64,000 nucleotides of DNA, from contig NZ_JAVIDR010000004.1 in NCBI RefSeq assembly GCF_031157835.1, forward strand, positions 62,001 through 126,000, in the 5' to 3' direction. Under the pieces are notes generated by a model. The model was not told the DNA's origin and made no database searches. It was given only the letters and a program-made list of their open reading frames with translations. The translations under genes were made by a program, and so were the position numbers. Positions 19,306 through 27,487 of this stretch are shown here, one piece after another. Source of the DNA: Acinetobacter rudis. GTDB lineage: Bacteria; Pseudomonadota; Gammaproteobacteria; Pseudomonadales; Moraxellaceae. Each line of letters begins with the position of its first letter. The stretch's first letter is position 1.

Positions 19306-19911
19306 ATGATGCAGTTACGTTTTGGTTTAATGCTTTCCCTTGCTGCGATGAGCTTAGCAGGTTGTAGTTCACTGGGAATTAGCAATGGTTCGTTGAAGTA
19401 TAAAAAAGCACCAGAAATGGGTGAGGTTAAATATCCAGAAGGTGCTTTGGTTCGACCAGCTACGCCACTATATCCTGCACCATCTGTTGAGCCTATGGCG
19501 TTGGAACATGCGCCTAACTTTGCAAATAGCAAAGGCAACCGATTTGCATTACCTCGTCCTGAGCAGCAAGGCAACACTGTTGGTTCTCAAACAGTGGAAG
19601 ATGCAGCCGTTGGACCAGTAAAGTTATTAACTGATGGTAATGGCAATCCCCTATTAAATGTGAGTGGAGATCCTGCCACAATTTGGCAATATGCACTCGC
19701 TACCCTGAGTTCATTAAATCAAAATATTGTTGCGAAGAGTAAAAACGCTTACGAAGTCACTGTGAAGAACGATAAACAAGTTTACGTGCTACGCATGACT
19801 TCTGTAGGTTCAAGCAATAATATTGCGATCTTTAATGCCGATAGTAGTTTCGCTGATAAAGCTAAAGCCAGCGAGCTACTGACCCAGATTTACCAAAACT
19901 GGCCAGCCTAG
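19306..19911 (+). CDS. bamC: Lipoprotein, BamC-like (short form)
   Basis: 201 residues with a lipobox ([10 protein letters not shown]; Cys at about 20) followed by a proline-rich unstructured stretch (about 25-90) and one helix-grip-like domain (about 105-200). Between dapA and purC, as bamC (nlpB) is in E. coli, so it is probably the outer-membrane assembly lipoprotein BamC. At 201 residues it would hold only one of the two C-terminal domains of the 344-residue E. coli protein. Confidence 0.75.
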   Translation: MMQLRFGLMLSLAAMSLAGCSSLGISNGSLKYKKAPEMGEVKYPEGALVRPATPLYPAPSVEPMALEHAPNFANSKGNRFALPRPEQQGNTVGSQTVEDAAVGPVKLLTDGNGNPLLNVSGDPATIWQYALATLSSLNQNIVAKSKNAYEVTVKNDKQVYVLRMTSVGSSNNIAIFNADSSFADKAKASELLTQIYQNWPA

Positions 19912-19948
19912 TCTTACTAGGCAATTTTTTTTTGTAAAAGGTTCCCCC

Positions 19949-20668
19949 ATGTTGAAACAAACCTTGCTCTATACTGGTAAAGCTAAATCCGTTTTTGAAA
20001 CTGATAGTGCAGACCACTTGATTTTAGTCTTTCGTGATGATGCCTCAGCGTTTAATGGCGAAAAAATCGAACAACTAGATCGTAAAGGTAAGGTGAACAA
20101 CCGTTTTAATGCCTTTATTATGGAGAAGTTGGCTGCAGCAGGTATTGAGACTCACTTTGAAAAGCTACTTTCACCAACTGAAGTTTTGGTGAAAAAGCTG
20201 GACATGATTCCTGTGGAATGTGTGATTCGTAACTATGCAGCTGGTTCACTATGCCGTCGTCTCGGTGTAGAAGAAGGGAAACAATTGACGCCGCCAACAT
20301 TTGAATTGTTCTTTAAGGACGATGCATTGGGCGACCCAATGGTAAATGAATCACAAGCAATTGCTTTAGGTTGGGCGACTGCTGCGCAATTGGAAAAAAT
20401 GAAAGAATTGACTTATCAAGTCAATCAAGTTTTGGTAGAACTGTTTGATCAAGGCAATATGATCTTGGTTGACTTTAAACTAGAATTTGGTGTGTTCCAT
20501 GACCGTATCGTACTTGGCGATGAGTTCTCTCCAGATGGTTGCCGTCTATGGGATAAAGACACCAAGAAAAAACTTGATAAAGACCGTTTCCGCCAAGGTT
20601 TAGGTGGTGTGGTTGAAGCTTATGAAGAAGTTGCAAGTCGTATTGGTATCGATCTTTCTGATATCTAA
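19949..20668 (+). CDS. purC: Phosphoribosylaminoimidazole-succinocarboxamide synthase
   Basis: SAICAR synthase of purine synthesis, joining CAIR and aspartate with ATP. 239 residues, the usual bacterial length. [14 protein letters not shown] at the N-terminus, [13 protein letters not shown] in the centre, and LVDFKLEFG and [14 protein letters not shown] near the end are diagnostic. A strong terminator follows at 20687. Confidence 0.97.
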   Translation: MLKQTLLYTGKAKSVFETDSADHLILVFRDDASAFNGEKIEQLDRKGKVNNRFNAFIMEKLAAAGIETHFEKLLSPTEVLVKKLDMIPVECVIRNYAAGSLCRRLGVEEGKQLTPPTFELFFKDDALGDPMVNESQAIALGWATAAQLEKMKELTYQVNQVLVELFDQGNMILVDFKLEFGVFHDRIVLGDEFSPDGCRLWDKDTKKKLDKDRFRQGLGGVVEAYEEVASRIGIDLSDI

Positions 20669-20686
20669 TGATCTAAGGCAATAAAG

Positions 20687-20723
20687 AAAAGGCAAACAAC
20701 CTATTGTGTTGTTTGCCTTTTTT
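20687..20723 (+). terminator. Terminator after purC
   Basis: AAAAGGCAAACAAC pairs with GTTGTTTGCCTTTT around a 7-nt loop, followed by further T. It lies 18 bp after the purC stop. Confidence 0.85.
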
Positions 20724-20869
20724 ATTGCTCAGTTACCCATATTTATCATGGTTCTGCTTCATTTCAGCAAGAGAATGGTGAATTTGGCTAAGGCTTGTAT
20801 AGATAAGCTATGCTTTTTCGGCTAAATTAGCTATGTTGGTATCAGATTATGTAATTGTAGGAGAACAGC

Positions 20870-21247
20870 GTGAGTTATTATCATATCCTTCTAGAAGTGA
20901 ATGATCATATCAGTACTATTGAGCAAAGTCGTGATGTTGAAATTTTTGATATTACTGAAATTCAGCCCTATCTAAATTCGATTTTATTGCCATTTTTCAA
21001 TAAACAAATGATTGAACTCGAAGAGGAAAATGTTGAGTTTAGCGATGTTTTGCACTTACAGATCAAGCAAACACTTTTACCAATTCATCAACTCATTGAA
21101 GAAGAACAAAAGCAGTTACCTAGTGATACTGATGTAACGATTGGTGCTTATGAAATTTTTAATAATATTAATCTAACACAAGATGTAAGCTCAGTATTTT
21201 GGGATATCTTAGATGCTGTGAAGATTGATCAATCGGCTATTGAATAA
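20870..21247 (+). CDS. Small acidic protein of unknown function
   Basis: 125 residues, strongly acidic, with no signal peptide and no transmembrane segment. The GTG start has AGGAG 6 bp upstream. No family is recognised. It stands alone between the purC terminator and a hairpin at 21289-21320, so it looks like a real single-gene unit. Confidence 0.7.
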   Translation: MSYYHILLEVNDHISTIEQSRDVEIFDITEIQPYLNSILLPFFNKQMIELEEENVEFSDVLHLQIKQTLLPIHQLIEEEQKQLPSDTDVTIGAYEIFNNINLTQDVSSVFWDILDAVKIDQSAIE

Positions 21248-21288
21248 AACATAATTCGCGTTTTGATTTAGGATGTTAAAAATTCAAA

Positions 21289-21320
21289 AAATCCCCAAGA
21301 TATAAATATCTTGGGGATTT
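21289..21320. terminator. Bidirectional terminator
   Basis: AAATCCCCAAGATAT and its exact reverse complement form a 15-bp stem around a 2-nt loop. It separates the small acidic gene (+) and the transglycosylase gene (-), which converge here. Confidence 0.85.
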
Positions 21321-21339
21321 GTTCTTACTAGATAGTAAA

Positions 21340-22626
21340 TTAGTTCAGCATCATACGTGCATTTTCTTCACGGAAGGCTTTTAAAATTTGTTGACCTGCA
21401 CGGCCACTTGGAGCTAAACCTAATCGTGTTTGCTCTGAACGAATTGCTTGACGTGTTTTATCACCAATGAGCCCATCTGCTGCGCCGATGTCATAGCCTT
21501 TTTTCAAAAGGAAATTTTGAATTTCACGACGTTCTGCACGAGAGGTTCCTGGATCTGGAGTAGGCCATGCAGTTTGAATTGGGCCAGCACCTTGTAAACG
21601 ATCAGATAAGTGAGCAATAGCTAATGCATAGCTCTCAGCTGCGTTATAACCATAGATCGCATCAAAGTTCTTAAATACGAGGAATACAGGGCCATTTGGA
21701 CCACTTGGTGCCATGAGTCCAGCTGGTGTAGCTGAAGTGAGGTTACCTTGGAGCAATGGTCGACCATCAATACGTGTTAAGCCTTGACCGCTCCAATAGC
21801 TTAATGCTTTCTTATTACGACGACTTTCTCCAGCAATTGACATTCCACTTGGGACTTTGACTTCAAATCCCCACGGCATACCTGTTTGCCAGCCACGTTT
21901 TTTTAAGAAATTTGCAGTTGAGGCCAAAGCATCAGCTGTACTGGAAACAAGGTCACGACGACCATCACCGTCAAAATCGACAGCAAGTTCCTCATAGGTC
22001 GATGGCATGAATTGTGTGTGACCAAATGCACCAGCCCATGAACCCACCATTTGTTCTGGTTTTAAGTCACCGCGTTGTAAGATGCGCATGGTGGCAAAAA
22101 ACTCACCACGGAAATAGGCTTGGCGTCGCCCTTCACAGCTTAATGTTCCAAGTGCTTGTAACAGTGGATATTTACCAGAAATATCACCGAAATTACTTTC
22201 TACACCCCAAACAGCCACAACTGTTTCTGCTGGTACACCATAACTTGCTGAGACACGCTGTAAGACACTTTGGTGTCGTTTTAGCATGTCTTGGCCTTTC
22301 GCTACGCGCTCATCATCCACTAAACCTGATAAATAATCCCAAATAGGTGTTGAGAATTCGGGCTGATAATTCAGTTTATCAATGACAGAATAATCGGGTG
22401 TGAGATTGCGTGTATAAAGATCATAGCTCGAAGCGCTTACACCTGCAGCCATTGCTTGAGAGCGAAGCCCTGATAAGCAGCTTTGAAAATTATTATTTGG
22501 TTTATAGTCTGAGCTTGCTGTTACCTTAACAGCTGGAGTTGGATTTGCTCCATTAATAACCAAGTCTGCATGAAGTTGGCTGTTAAATAGAGCGACAGCC
22601 GTAAACAGTAATGAAAGACGCAACAT
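21340..22626 (-). CDS. Lytic murein transglycosylase with peptidoglycan-binding domain
   Basis: 428 residues: a signal peptide (MLRLSLLFTAVALFNSQLHA), an MltB-type SLT domain (about 45-340) with the catalytic Glu in VAVWGVESNFG, plus GAFGHTQFMPSTY, and a C-terminal PG_binding_1 domain (about 360-425; AADGLIGDKTRQAIRSEQ). It cleaves the glycan strand with 1,6-anhydro formation in the periplasm. There is no lipobox, so it is likely soluble, unlike MltB itself. Confidence 0.9.
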   Translation of the reverse strand: MLRLSLLFTAVALFNSQLHADLVINGANPTPAVKVTASSDYKPNNNFQSCLSGLRSQAMAAGVSASSYDLYTRNLTPDYSVIDKLNYQPEFSTPIWDYLSGLVDDERVAKGQDMLKRHQSVLQRVSASYGVPAETVVAVWGVESNFGDISGKYPLLQALGTLSCEGRRQAYFRGEFFATMRILQRGDLKPEQMVGSWAGAFGHTQFMPSTYEELAVDFDGDGRRDLVSSTADALASTANFLKKRGWQTGMPWGFEVKVPSGMSIAGESRRNKKALSYWSGQGLTRIDGRPLLQGNLTSATPAGLMAPSGPNGPVFLVFKNFDAIYGYNAAESYALAIAHLSDRLQGAGPIQTAWPTPDPGTSRAERREIQNFLLKKGYDIGAADGLIGDKTRQAIRSEQTRLGLAPSGRAGQQILKAFREENARMMLN

Positions 22627-22642
22627 AAGATTCCAAGCTTAT

Positions 22643-23119
22643 TTTTAAATTTGAAAACAAATTAGCACAATGTTGAGGCTAAAGTATGGAAAATATAATA
22701 AAGAACTTTAAATTCATTTGCTCAACATGGGATATATCGGTGTTATAAAACTTTAAATTCAAAATCTGATTGATCATTTTCTACTGTTTTAAATTCATTC
22801 TTTAATGGTTGTTTTGAATTTAAATGTAGAAGTTTGAAGTAGTGATATTTTGAATTTAAAAAACAGGCTGAATAATTTTGGCTTAAAATTGGGTCGAATC
22901 AGCTATTTTATTTTTAAATTCAAAAAATAAATGCTGTGAACTTGCATATTTATGCATTTATCCACAGGTTGGCGATCGGTATATTTGAATTTAAATAAAC
23001 ACACATAAATAATGCAGTTTTGAATTTAAAGTGCGATCATTATTTTTTGTGGATAACTTTATCCACAAGCACGGATAAACAATTTGAATTTAAAAAGGTG
23101 TGTTTGTTTTGAATTTAAA
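22643..23119. other. DnaA boxes plus iterated AT-rich 9-mers: candidate replication origin
   Basis: A gene-free stretch with ten exact copies of GAATTTAAA or its complement, at 22707, 22752, 22788, 22816, 22852, 22913, 22987, 23022, 23086 and 23111, most inside a longer TTGAATTTAAA. A variant lies near 22643. Three perfect DnaA boxes (TTATCCACA) lie at 22958-22966 (+), 23048-23056 (-) and 23059-23067 (+). The last two face each other with 2 bp between them. DnaA boxes next to AT-rich iterons are the layout of bacterial origins. A DnaA-titrating or DnaA-regulated site is the alternative. Confidence 0.6.
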
Positions 23120-23191
23120 ATAATTTTGAAAGATGAATACGTTAAGTTTTTGAGGAGATGTAGCTGAAGCTACTGGTTCAAATTAACTTTA

Positions 23192-23214
23192 GGGCTGTTG
23201 TCTGCCAACAGCCC
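23192..23214 (-). terminator. Terminator after the OsmC-family gene
   Basis: GGGCTGTTG and CAACAGCCC form a 9-bp stem with a 5-nt loop, followed on the - strand by TAAAGTTAATTTG. It is 12 bp past the stop at 23227. Confidence 0.75.
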
Positions 23215-23226
23215 CGATATATTAAA

Positions 23227-23769
23227 TTAATTGTGTTTTAATGTCGCGTTTAAGTGGATTGGGTGCGCAGCATTCCAGCGATTTGGGGAGGTTTTAAGCA
23301 CATTTTCATGAATTGCCTGATATTGTTCGGCAGTGCCATCTCCATCAATGATGACTTCATAATCAATTTGTTCATAACCTGGTGCAATAGCATCATCTAG
23401 ACCAAGAAAACCTCTTAGATCTAGGGCACCAGAAGCTTTAATTTTCAAAGAATGAATTTTTACCCCCGTCATGGCTGCAGTAGCAACATATCCTACAGTC
23501 ATACAAGCATTGATTGCAGCCAATAGAAGTTCTTGTGGATTGGGTGCTGTATTTTCCCCTAAAAGCTCTGCTGGTTCATCTGCCTCAATGTGAAAGGTTT
23601 TGGCCTTTCTTTCACCTGCCATATGCCATTCATGTACAGAGGTTGTGCTTTTACAACCGCCTTTCCAGTCTGTCTCTACAGCGAAAGAGACTTGGCCAGC
23701 TTGTGGGTTTTGACTAACGCTTTGTGCAAAAGCTTCGAGATTTTCTGTTTCAATACCATTGATTAACAT
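23227..23769 (-). CDS. OsmC family protein
   Basis: 180 residues of the OsmC/Ohr fold. The two redox Cys are in DWKGGCKSTTSV (about residue 39) and AINACMTVGYVATAAM (about 88). Members reduce organic peroxides or are of unknown role. The first Cys context is unlike Ohr, so it is best called general OsmC-like. An AGGAAG site lies about 10 bp before ATG 23769. Confidence 0.85.
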   Translation of the reverse strand: MLINGIETENLEAFAQSVSQNPQAGQVSFAVETDWKGGCKSTTSVHEWHMAGERKAKTFHIEADEPAELLGENTAPNPQELLLAAINACMTVGYVATAAMTGVKIHSLKIKASGALDLRGFLGLDDAIAPGYEQIDYEVIIDGDGTAEQYQAIHENVLKTSPNRWNAAHPIHLNATLKHN

Positions 23770-23799
23770 AGTTTATGCTTCCTGCATTTTAATAAATCA

Positions 23800-23979
23800 T
23801 TAACTTTTAAATTTAAATAAAGTTGATAGGCTGCGTAACATTTCACGCGATACACTCTTGATCATGCCGTTTTTATATTTTTTCTGTAAACCTACTTCAT
23901 ACCTATCTTTGGTTTTAATTTTTTTAATCATTTGATGAAATTGAGCATATTTATTTTTTTGACTCGAAAGATTAATCAT
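23800..23979 (-). CDS. Small basic ORF of 59 residues
   Basis: An uninterrupted reading frame from ATG 23979 to TAA 23800. It is rich in Lys and Arg (KNKYAQFHQMIKKIKTKDRYEVG), with no membrane segment and no recognised family. It lies 31 bp upstream of the OsmC gene on the same strand. No clear Shine-Dalgarno site is seen before the ATG. Basic composition suggests a nucleic-acid-binding protein, or it could be a chance ORF in AT-rich DNA. Confidence 0.4.
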   Translation of the reverse strand: MINLSSQKNKYAQFHQMIKKIKTKDRYEVGLQKKYKNGMIKSVSREMLRSLSTLFKFKS

Positions 23980-24031
23980 ACTTATAGGATGATTATATTA
24001 GTTTGTGCTGATCAACAATTGTGAGAGGGGA

Positions 24032-24067
24032 ATGAGACTGATCACTACACTAGAGATGATCAGCCTC
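24032..24067 (-). terminator. Hairpin after the esterase-like gene
   Basis: TGAGACTGATCA and TGATCAGCCTCA pair with one mismatch around a 12-nt loop. It lies 12 bp past the stop at 24079. The T-run on the - side is weak. Confidence 0.5.
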
Positions 24068-24078
24068 ATACAACGGGA

Positions 24079-25635
24079 TTATTTTTGTGAGGTTATTTTT
24101 AAATTATCCACGACATATAAAGTAGAACGATCAAGGTGTGTGTAATTTAAATCTAAGTATTTTTGTTCAAGCCCTTGAGCATTTTTCCATAAGCCAAAAT
24201 CGTCATCATTGAGTAGACCAAGTCGCGTACCATCAATAAGCCAAATACCCTCCATTTTGTCATGTGCGTAATTTACTTGTTTGATCATATCGACAACCAG
24301 CATTTTTGGGGCAGGGAGGATATTGAATGCTGCTAATCCTTCCCAGCCTTTATCGAGTACAAATTGCTCTAAGGTTTGTCCAGCAATAGTTAAACCTAAT
24401 TTTTTATCGTGTTTGATTACGCTGCTTTCATTTATGCTATTTAGATTGGTTGCTTGATTTAAATCGATTTTATATACGCGTTTCATCGCTTTTTGAGGGT
24501 CTTTAAGATAAAAGCCTTCATCACGTTCTAATACCAAAAATTCATGATTATTTATGGCAACTATTGCAGAGTTGGAAAATGCATTACCTTCTTGTCGATA
24601 CAAGTACTGCTGCATTTTCCCACTGGCTAAGTCGATACTAATAATACGTGTTAAGGTCGATTTATTCACCGCACTTGTAGGCAAGTTCATGGTGGATTGC
24701 ATAATACCAACAAGTGTTTTTTGATCAGGTGTAATAGTTAAACCTTCCATACCACGATTGGCACGACGATAACTAAATTCATTAGGCAGCGTATATTTAT
24801 TACGTTTATCAGCACTAAATGGGTTAATGCGTTCTAGCTCACGACCATTTGCATCATAATGCACGATGTGAGGCCCATACTCATCACTCACCCAAAAAGT
24901 CCCATCTTTTAATGCCGCTAAACCTTCACTATCTAAACCATAGTCATCTAAACGCATTGGGTTGTGCACTGGGTCGTAGGGTTGATTGGCGTTTACAGTA
25001 ATCACTTTGCCTTGTAAATCGTATGGTGTCTCACCTGTTCCACCAAGTGCGGCAGTATTGGGGAGACCTGTGATTTCTTTGCCATTTCTGTCTTTAAGAG
25101 TGATGACTTTTAATTGTTTAATCGAGCCATCGGATTGGACTTCGAATAGACCAATTTTAGGCACATAGTCTGGCATTGGAAAAATTTTACCAGCGCCATG
25201 TATTCCATCGTCATAGTCAGCATTAGGTCCACGGTCTGTTAGTGCATAAAATTGTGTTTTATTACTAGGATGTGCTGCTAAATCTGAACCATAGCCTCCT
25301 TGGCGTAAATCAAATTTTTTGTCGATGATTGTCGCATTCGCACTATAAGATCCTAAGATGCTATAAGGCAGAGCTACCCCTTTAGCGAATAAATTAGCAC
25401 CACATTGTACAGATTTTTCTTTGACTTCATTGGCATCTAATATGCCATTGTGATTTGTGTCAGCACCTTTTTCAGTGAGTGTGCCCGCATGCCAACATAG
25501 GTCATTCCCTAAGACTAATGCTGTGTCTCTTGTTAAGATTTTTGCCTCTCCTTGGCTACTGTCTTTGTTGTCACCACAGGCAGTTAATACTAATGTGGCA
25601 TTCAGCATTATGAGTGATAAGTATTTCTTTTCCAT
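24079..25635 (-). CDS. Esterase-like phytase-family lipoprotein
   Basis: 518 residues: a lipoprotein signal (LNATLVLTACGDN, Cys 20), an EF-hand-like DTNHNGILDANEV (about 60-72), then an esterase-like domain of phytase type (PF13449-like; about 90-515) with FYALTDRGPNADYDDG, LDSEGLAALKDGTFWVSDEYGPHI and MEGLTITPDQKTLVGIMQ. Probably attached to a membrane facing the periplasm or surface. The substrate is unknown. Confidence 0.8.
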   Translation of the reverse strand: MEKKYLSLIMLNATLVLTACGDNKDSSQGEAKILTRDTALVLGNDLCWHAGTLTEKGADTNHNGILDANEVKEKSVQCGANLFAKGVALPYSILGSYSANATIIDKKFDLRQGGYGSDLAAHPSNKTQFYALTDRGPNADYDDGIHGAGKIFPMPDYVPKIGLFEVQSDGSIKQLKVITLKDRNGKEITGLPNTAALGGTGETPYDLQGKVITVNANQPYDPVHNPMRLDDYGLDSEGLAALKDGTFWVSDEYGPHIVHYDANGRELERINPFSADKRNKYTLPNEFSYRRANRGMEGLTITPDQKTLVGIMQSTMNLPTSAVNKSTLTRIISIDLASGKMQQYLYRQEGNAFSNSAIVAINNHEFLVLERDEGFYLKDPQKAMKRVYKIDLNQATNLNSINESSVIKHDKKLGLTIAGQTLEQFVLDKGWEGLAAFNILPAPKMLVVDMIKQVNYAHDKMEGIWLIDGTRLGLLNDDDFGLWKNAQGLEQKYLDLNYTHLDRSTLYVVDNLKITSQK

Positions 25636-25877
25636 GATATTCTTTGCATGATTAAAATATCGCCATGGTAAAAATAATAGGCTACAGTTGTGTGACTTAA
25701 ATTATGAAATTTAAATTATATTTATGGAATATAAGGAATAATTTTAATCTTTATGGGTGATACTGTAGGCTTTTTAGATGCATTATATGGGGATTAGATT
25801 TAAGTTATTGGTCTTAGATTCAAAATTTGCGGCAAGTCATTACTTGATGTTGAAGTCATAATAAAAGGTGAATACGT

Positions 25878-27128
25878 TTGAATATACTTCTACAAACTTT
25901 GTCATTTCAAGAATTGCTGACCATTATGCTGTCTGCATTAGGGTGCGGGCTTTTAATTGGATTAGAGCGTGAACGTAATAAAAATAATAATCCTGAACAA
26001 AGTTTCGCAGGTTTGAGATCGTTTACGATTACTGCATTATTGGGAGCATTGAGTTTTCTGTTACATCTATATATTGGTGTAATCGGTGCAATAACAATGT
26101 GTTTATTTGGACTTTATGGTTTATCACAACAAAAAAAGGATATTGGTTCTACAACTGAACTTGCTTTTTTTATGACCTATATTATTGGTGCAGTTTGTGT
26201 GTGGAATATTCCGCTTGCAGCGAGTATGGCTGTTTTATTAACAATCATTTTGATGGGGAAAAAGTCTTTACATCATTTTGCAGGGGAAACAATTCAAAGC
26301 TATGAGCTAAGAGATGGATTATTTTTGCTCGCGTTGATTTTGATTGCTTTACCCATTATGCCAAATACTCCGTTATGGGGAGCGGTTTTAAATCCCTATG
26401 TCATTTTAAAGTTATTAATTTTAATATTGCTTGTTCAGTCAATGGCTCATGTGGCAAAACGCCTTTTATCGAATGATAAAGCCGTTCTTTTATCTGCTTT
26501 AGCTTCGGGTTTTGTATCCAGTACAGCAACAATTGCCAGTTTGGGTGTACAAGTCAGATCAGAACAAGCCAATGTGAAATTAAATGCGGGAGCTGCATTA
26601 ATCTCCTGTGTAGCGACATTATTACAATTACTTTTGATTGTTTTGGGTGTCAGTATTGAGTGGTTTAAACTCCTCCTTATTCCTTGTCTTGCTGGCATTA
26701 TTATTTTATGTCTTGCTGCTGGTTTATTAATTTTTAGATCGCCACAACCCAAACAGCAATTAGTGACTCAAGCAAAAGATAGTCGAATGTTTAGTATTAA
26801 AGAAGCTGTGATTATTGCAGTGAGCCTTACTGTTATACAAGCAGGTATATATGGCGCAACGCTGTTATTGGGTGATAAAGGGCTTATTTTAGGCACATTT
26901 TTGGCATCATTATTTGAAGTCCATGCAGCAATGGCAGGCGTTGTTATGCAAGGAGATACGCATAATCAGACGCTTATTTATGCAATGATTATTGGTTTGA
27001 GTGCCCACAGTTTATCTAAGAGTATTAATGCCTTTATAACAGGTGGATGGAAGTTCTTTATTTATTTTGCACCCAGTCAAATTTTACATATTTTGGTAAT
27101 GATTTTTCTTTTATTCCTTGGAGTGTAA
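25878..27128 (+). CDS. MgtC/SapB family membrane protein with DUF4010 domain
   Basis: 416 residues, very hydrophobic, with about 11-12 helices. The N-terminal part (about 10-135) has the MgtC signature LGCGLLIGLERER and SFAGLRSFTITALLGALSF. The C-terminal part (about 165-410) is DUF4010-like (SGFVSSTATIASLG). The start is TTG with AGGTG about 7 bp upstream. The role is unknown, with no clear link to magnesium. Confidence 0.82.
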   Translation: MNILLQTLSFQELLTIMLSALGCGLLIGLERERNKNNNPEQSFAGLRSFTITALLGALSFLLHLYIGVIGAITMCLFGLYGLSQQKKDIGSTTELAFFMTYIIGAVCVWNIPLAASMAVLLTIILMGKKSLHHFAGETIQSYELRDGLFLLALILIALPIMPNTPLWGAVLNPYVILKLLILILLVQSMAHVAKRLLSNDKAVLLSALASGFVSSTATIASLGVQVRSEQANVKLNAGAALISCVATLLQLLLIVLGVSIEWFKLLLIPCLAGIIILCLAAGLLIFRSPQPKQQLVTQAKDSRMFSIKEAVIIAVSLTVIQAGIYGATLLLGDKGLILGTFLASLFEVHAAMAGVVMQGDTHNQTLIYAMIIGLSAHSLSKSINAFITGGWKFFIYFAPSQILHILVMIFLLFLGV

Positions 27129-27487
27129 AACCTAATGTTCAGGGCATAGGTATCTACACGGGGATGTTTAGATAACTATGCTTAAGACTAGAGGTGGCAA
27201 TATTTTTATTTAATAAATACCTATAAGTAGTTTCCCCTATACATCTATAAATAAATACTCATTTAAATAAGTAAGAATAAATAGCACGATGCTGATTTTA
27301 AATTATTCAGCTCAGTGTTTTTGCACATAACAACAAGGAATCATCCCAATATTTTCTGAGCACTTTTCGAGGTGTAATGCATTAAATCACGCACATATTG
27401 TCATCAAACAGTCAATGAGTCGTAGGGACCGCAGGGAATGCAGACGATATGGTCGGTATTTTTGCTCAAGCATTATAAGGAAATATT
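27129..27487. other. Regulatory region upstream of the aromatic/N-heterocycle operon
   Basis: These 359 bp contain no recognised gene. An 8-bp inverted repeat, ATAGGTAT and ATACCTAT, lies at about 27147 and 27217. The first gene of the operon starts at 27488 with AAGGA 8 bp upstream. A promoter for the oxygenase operon must lie here, but no binding site for the FixJ-type regulator could be defined by eye. Confidence 0.4.

Noticed and set aside
23072..23080. A fourth DnaA box (ACGGATAAA-type)
   Set aside because: It differs from TTATCCACA at two positions, so it was not counted with the three perfect boxes.
27147..27224. ATAGGTAT/ATACCTAT inverted repeat as a FixJ-type operator
   Set aside because: The arms are 8 bp and 62 bp apart in AT-rich DNA, so chance is likely; noted only in the region description.
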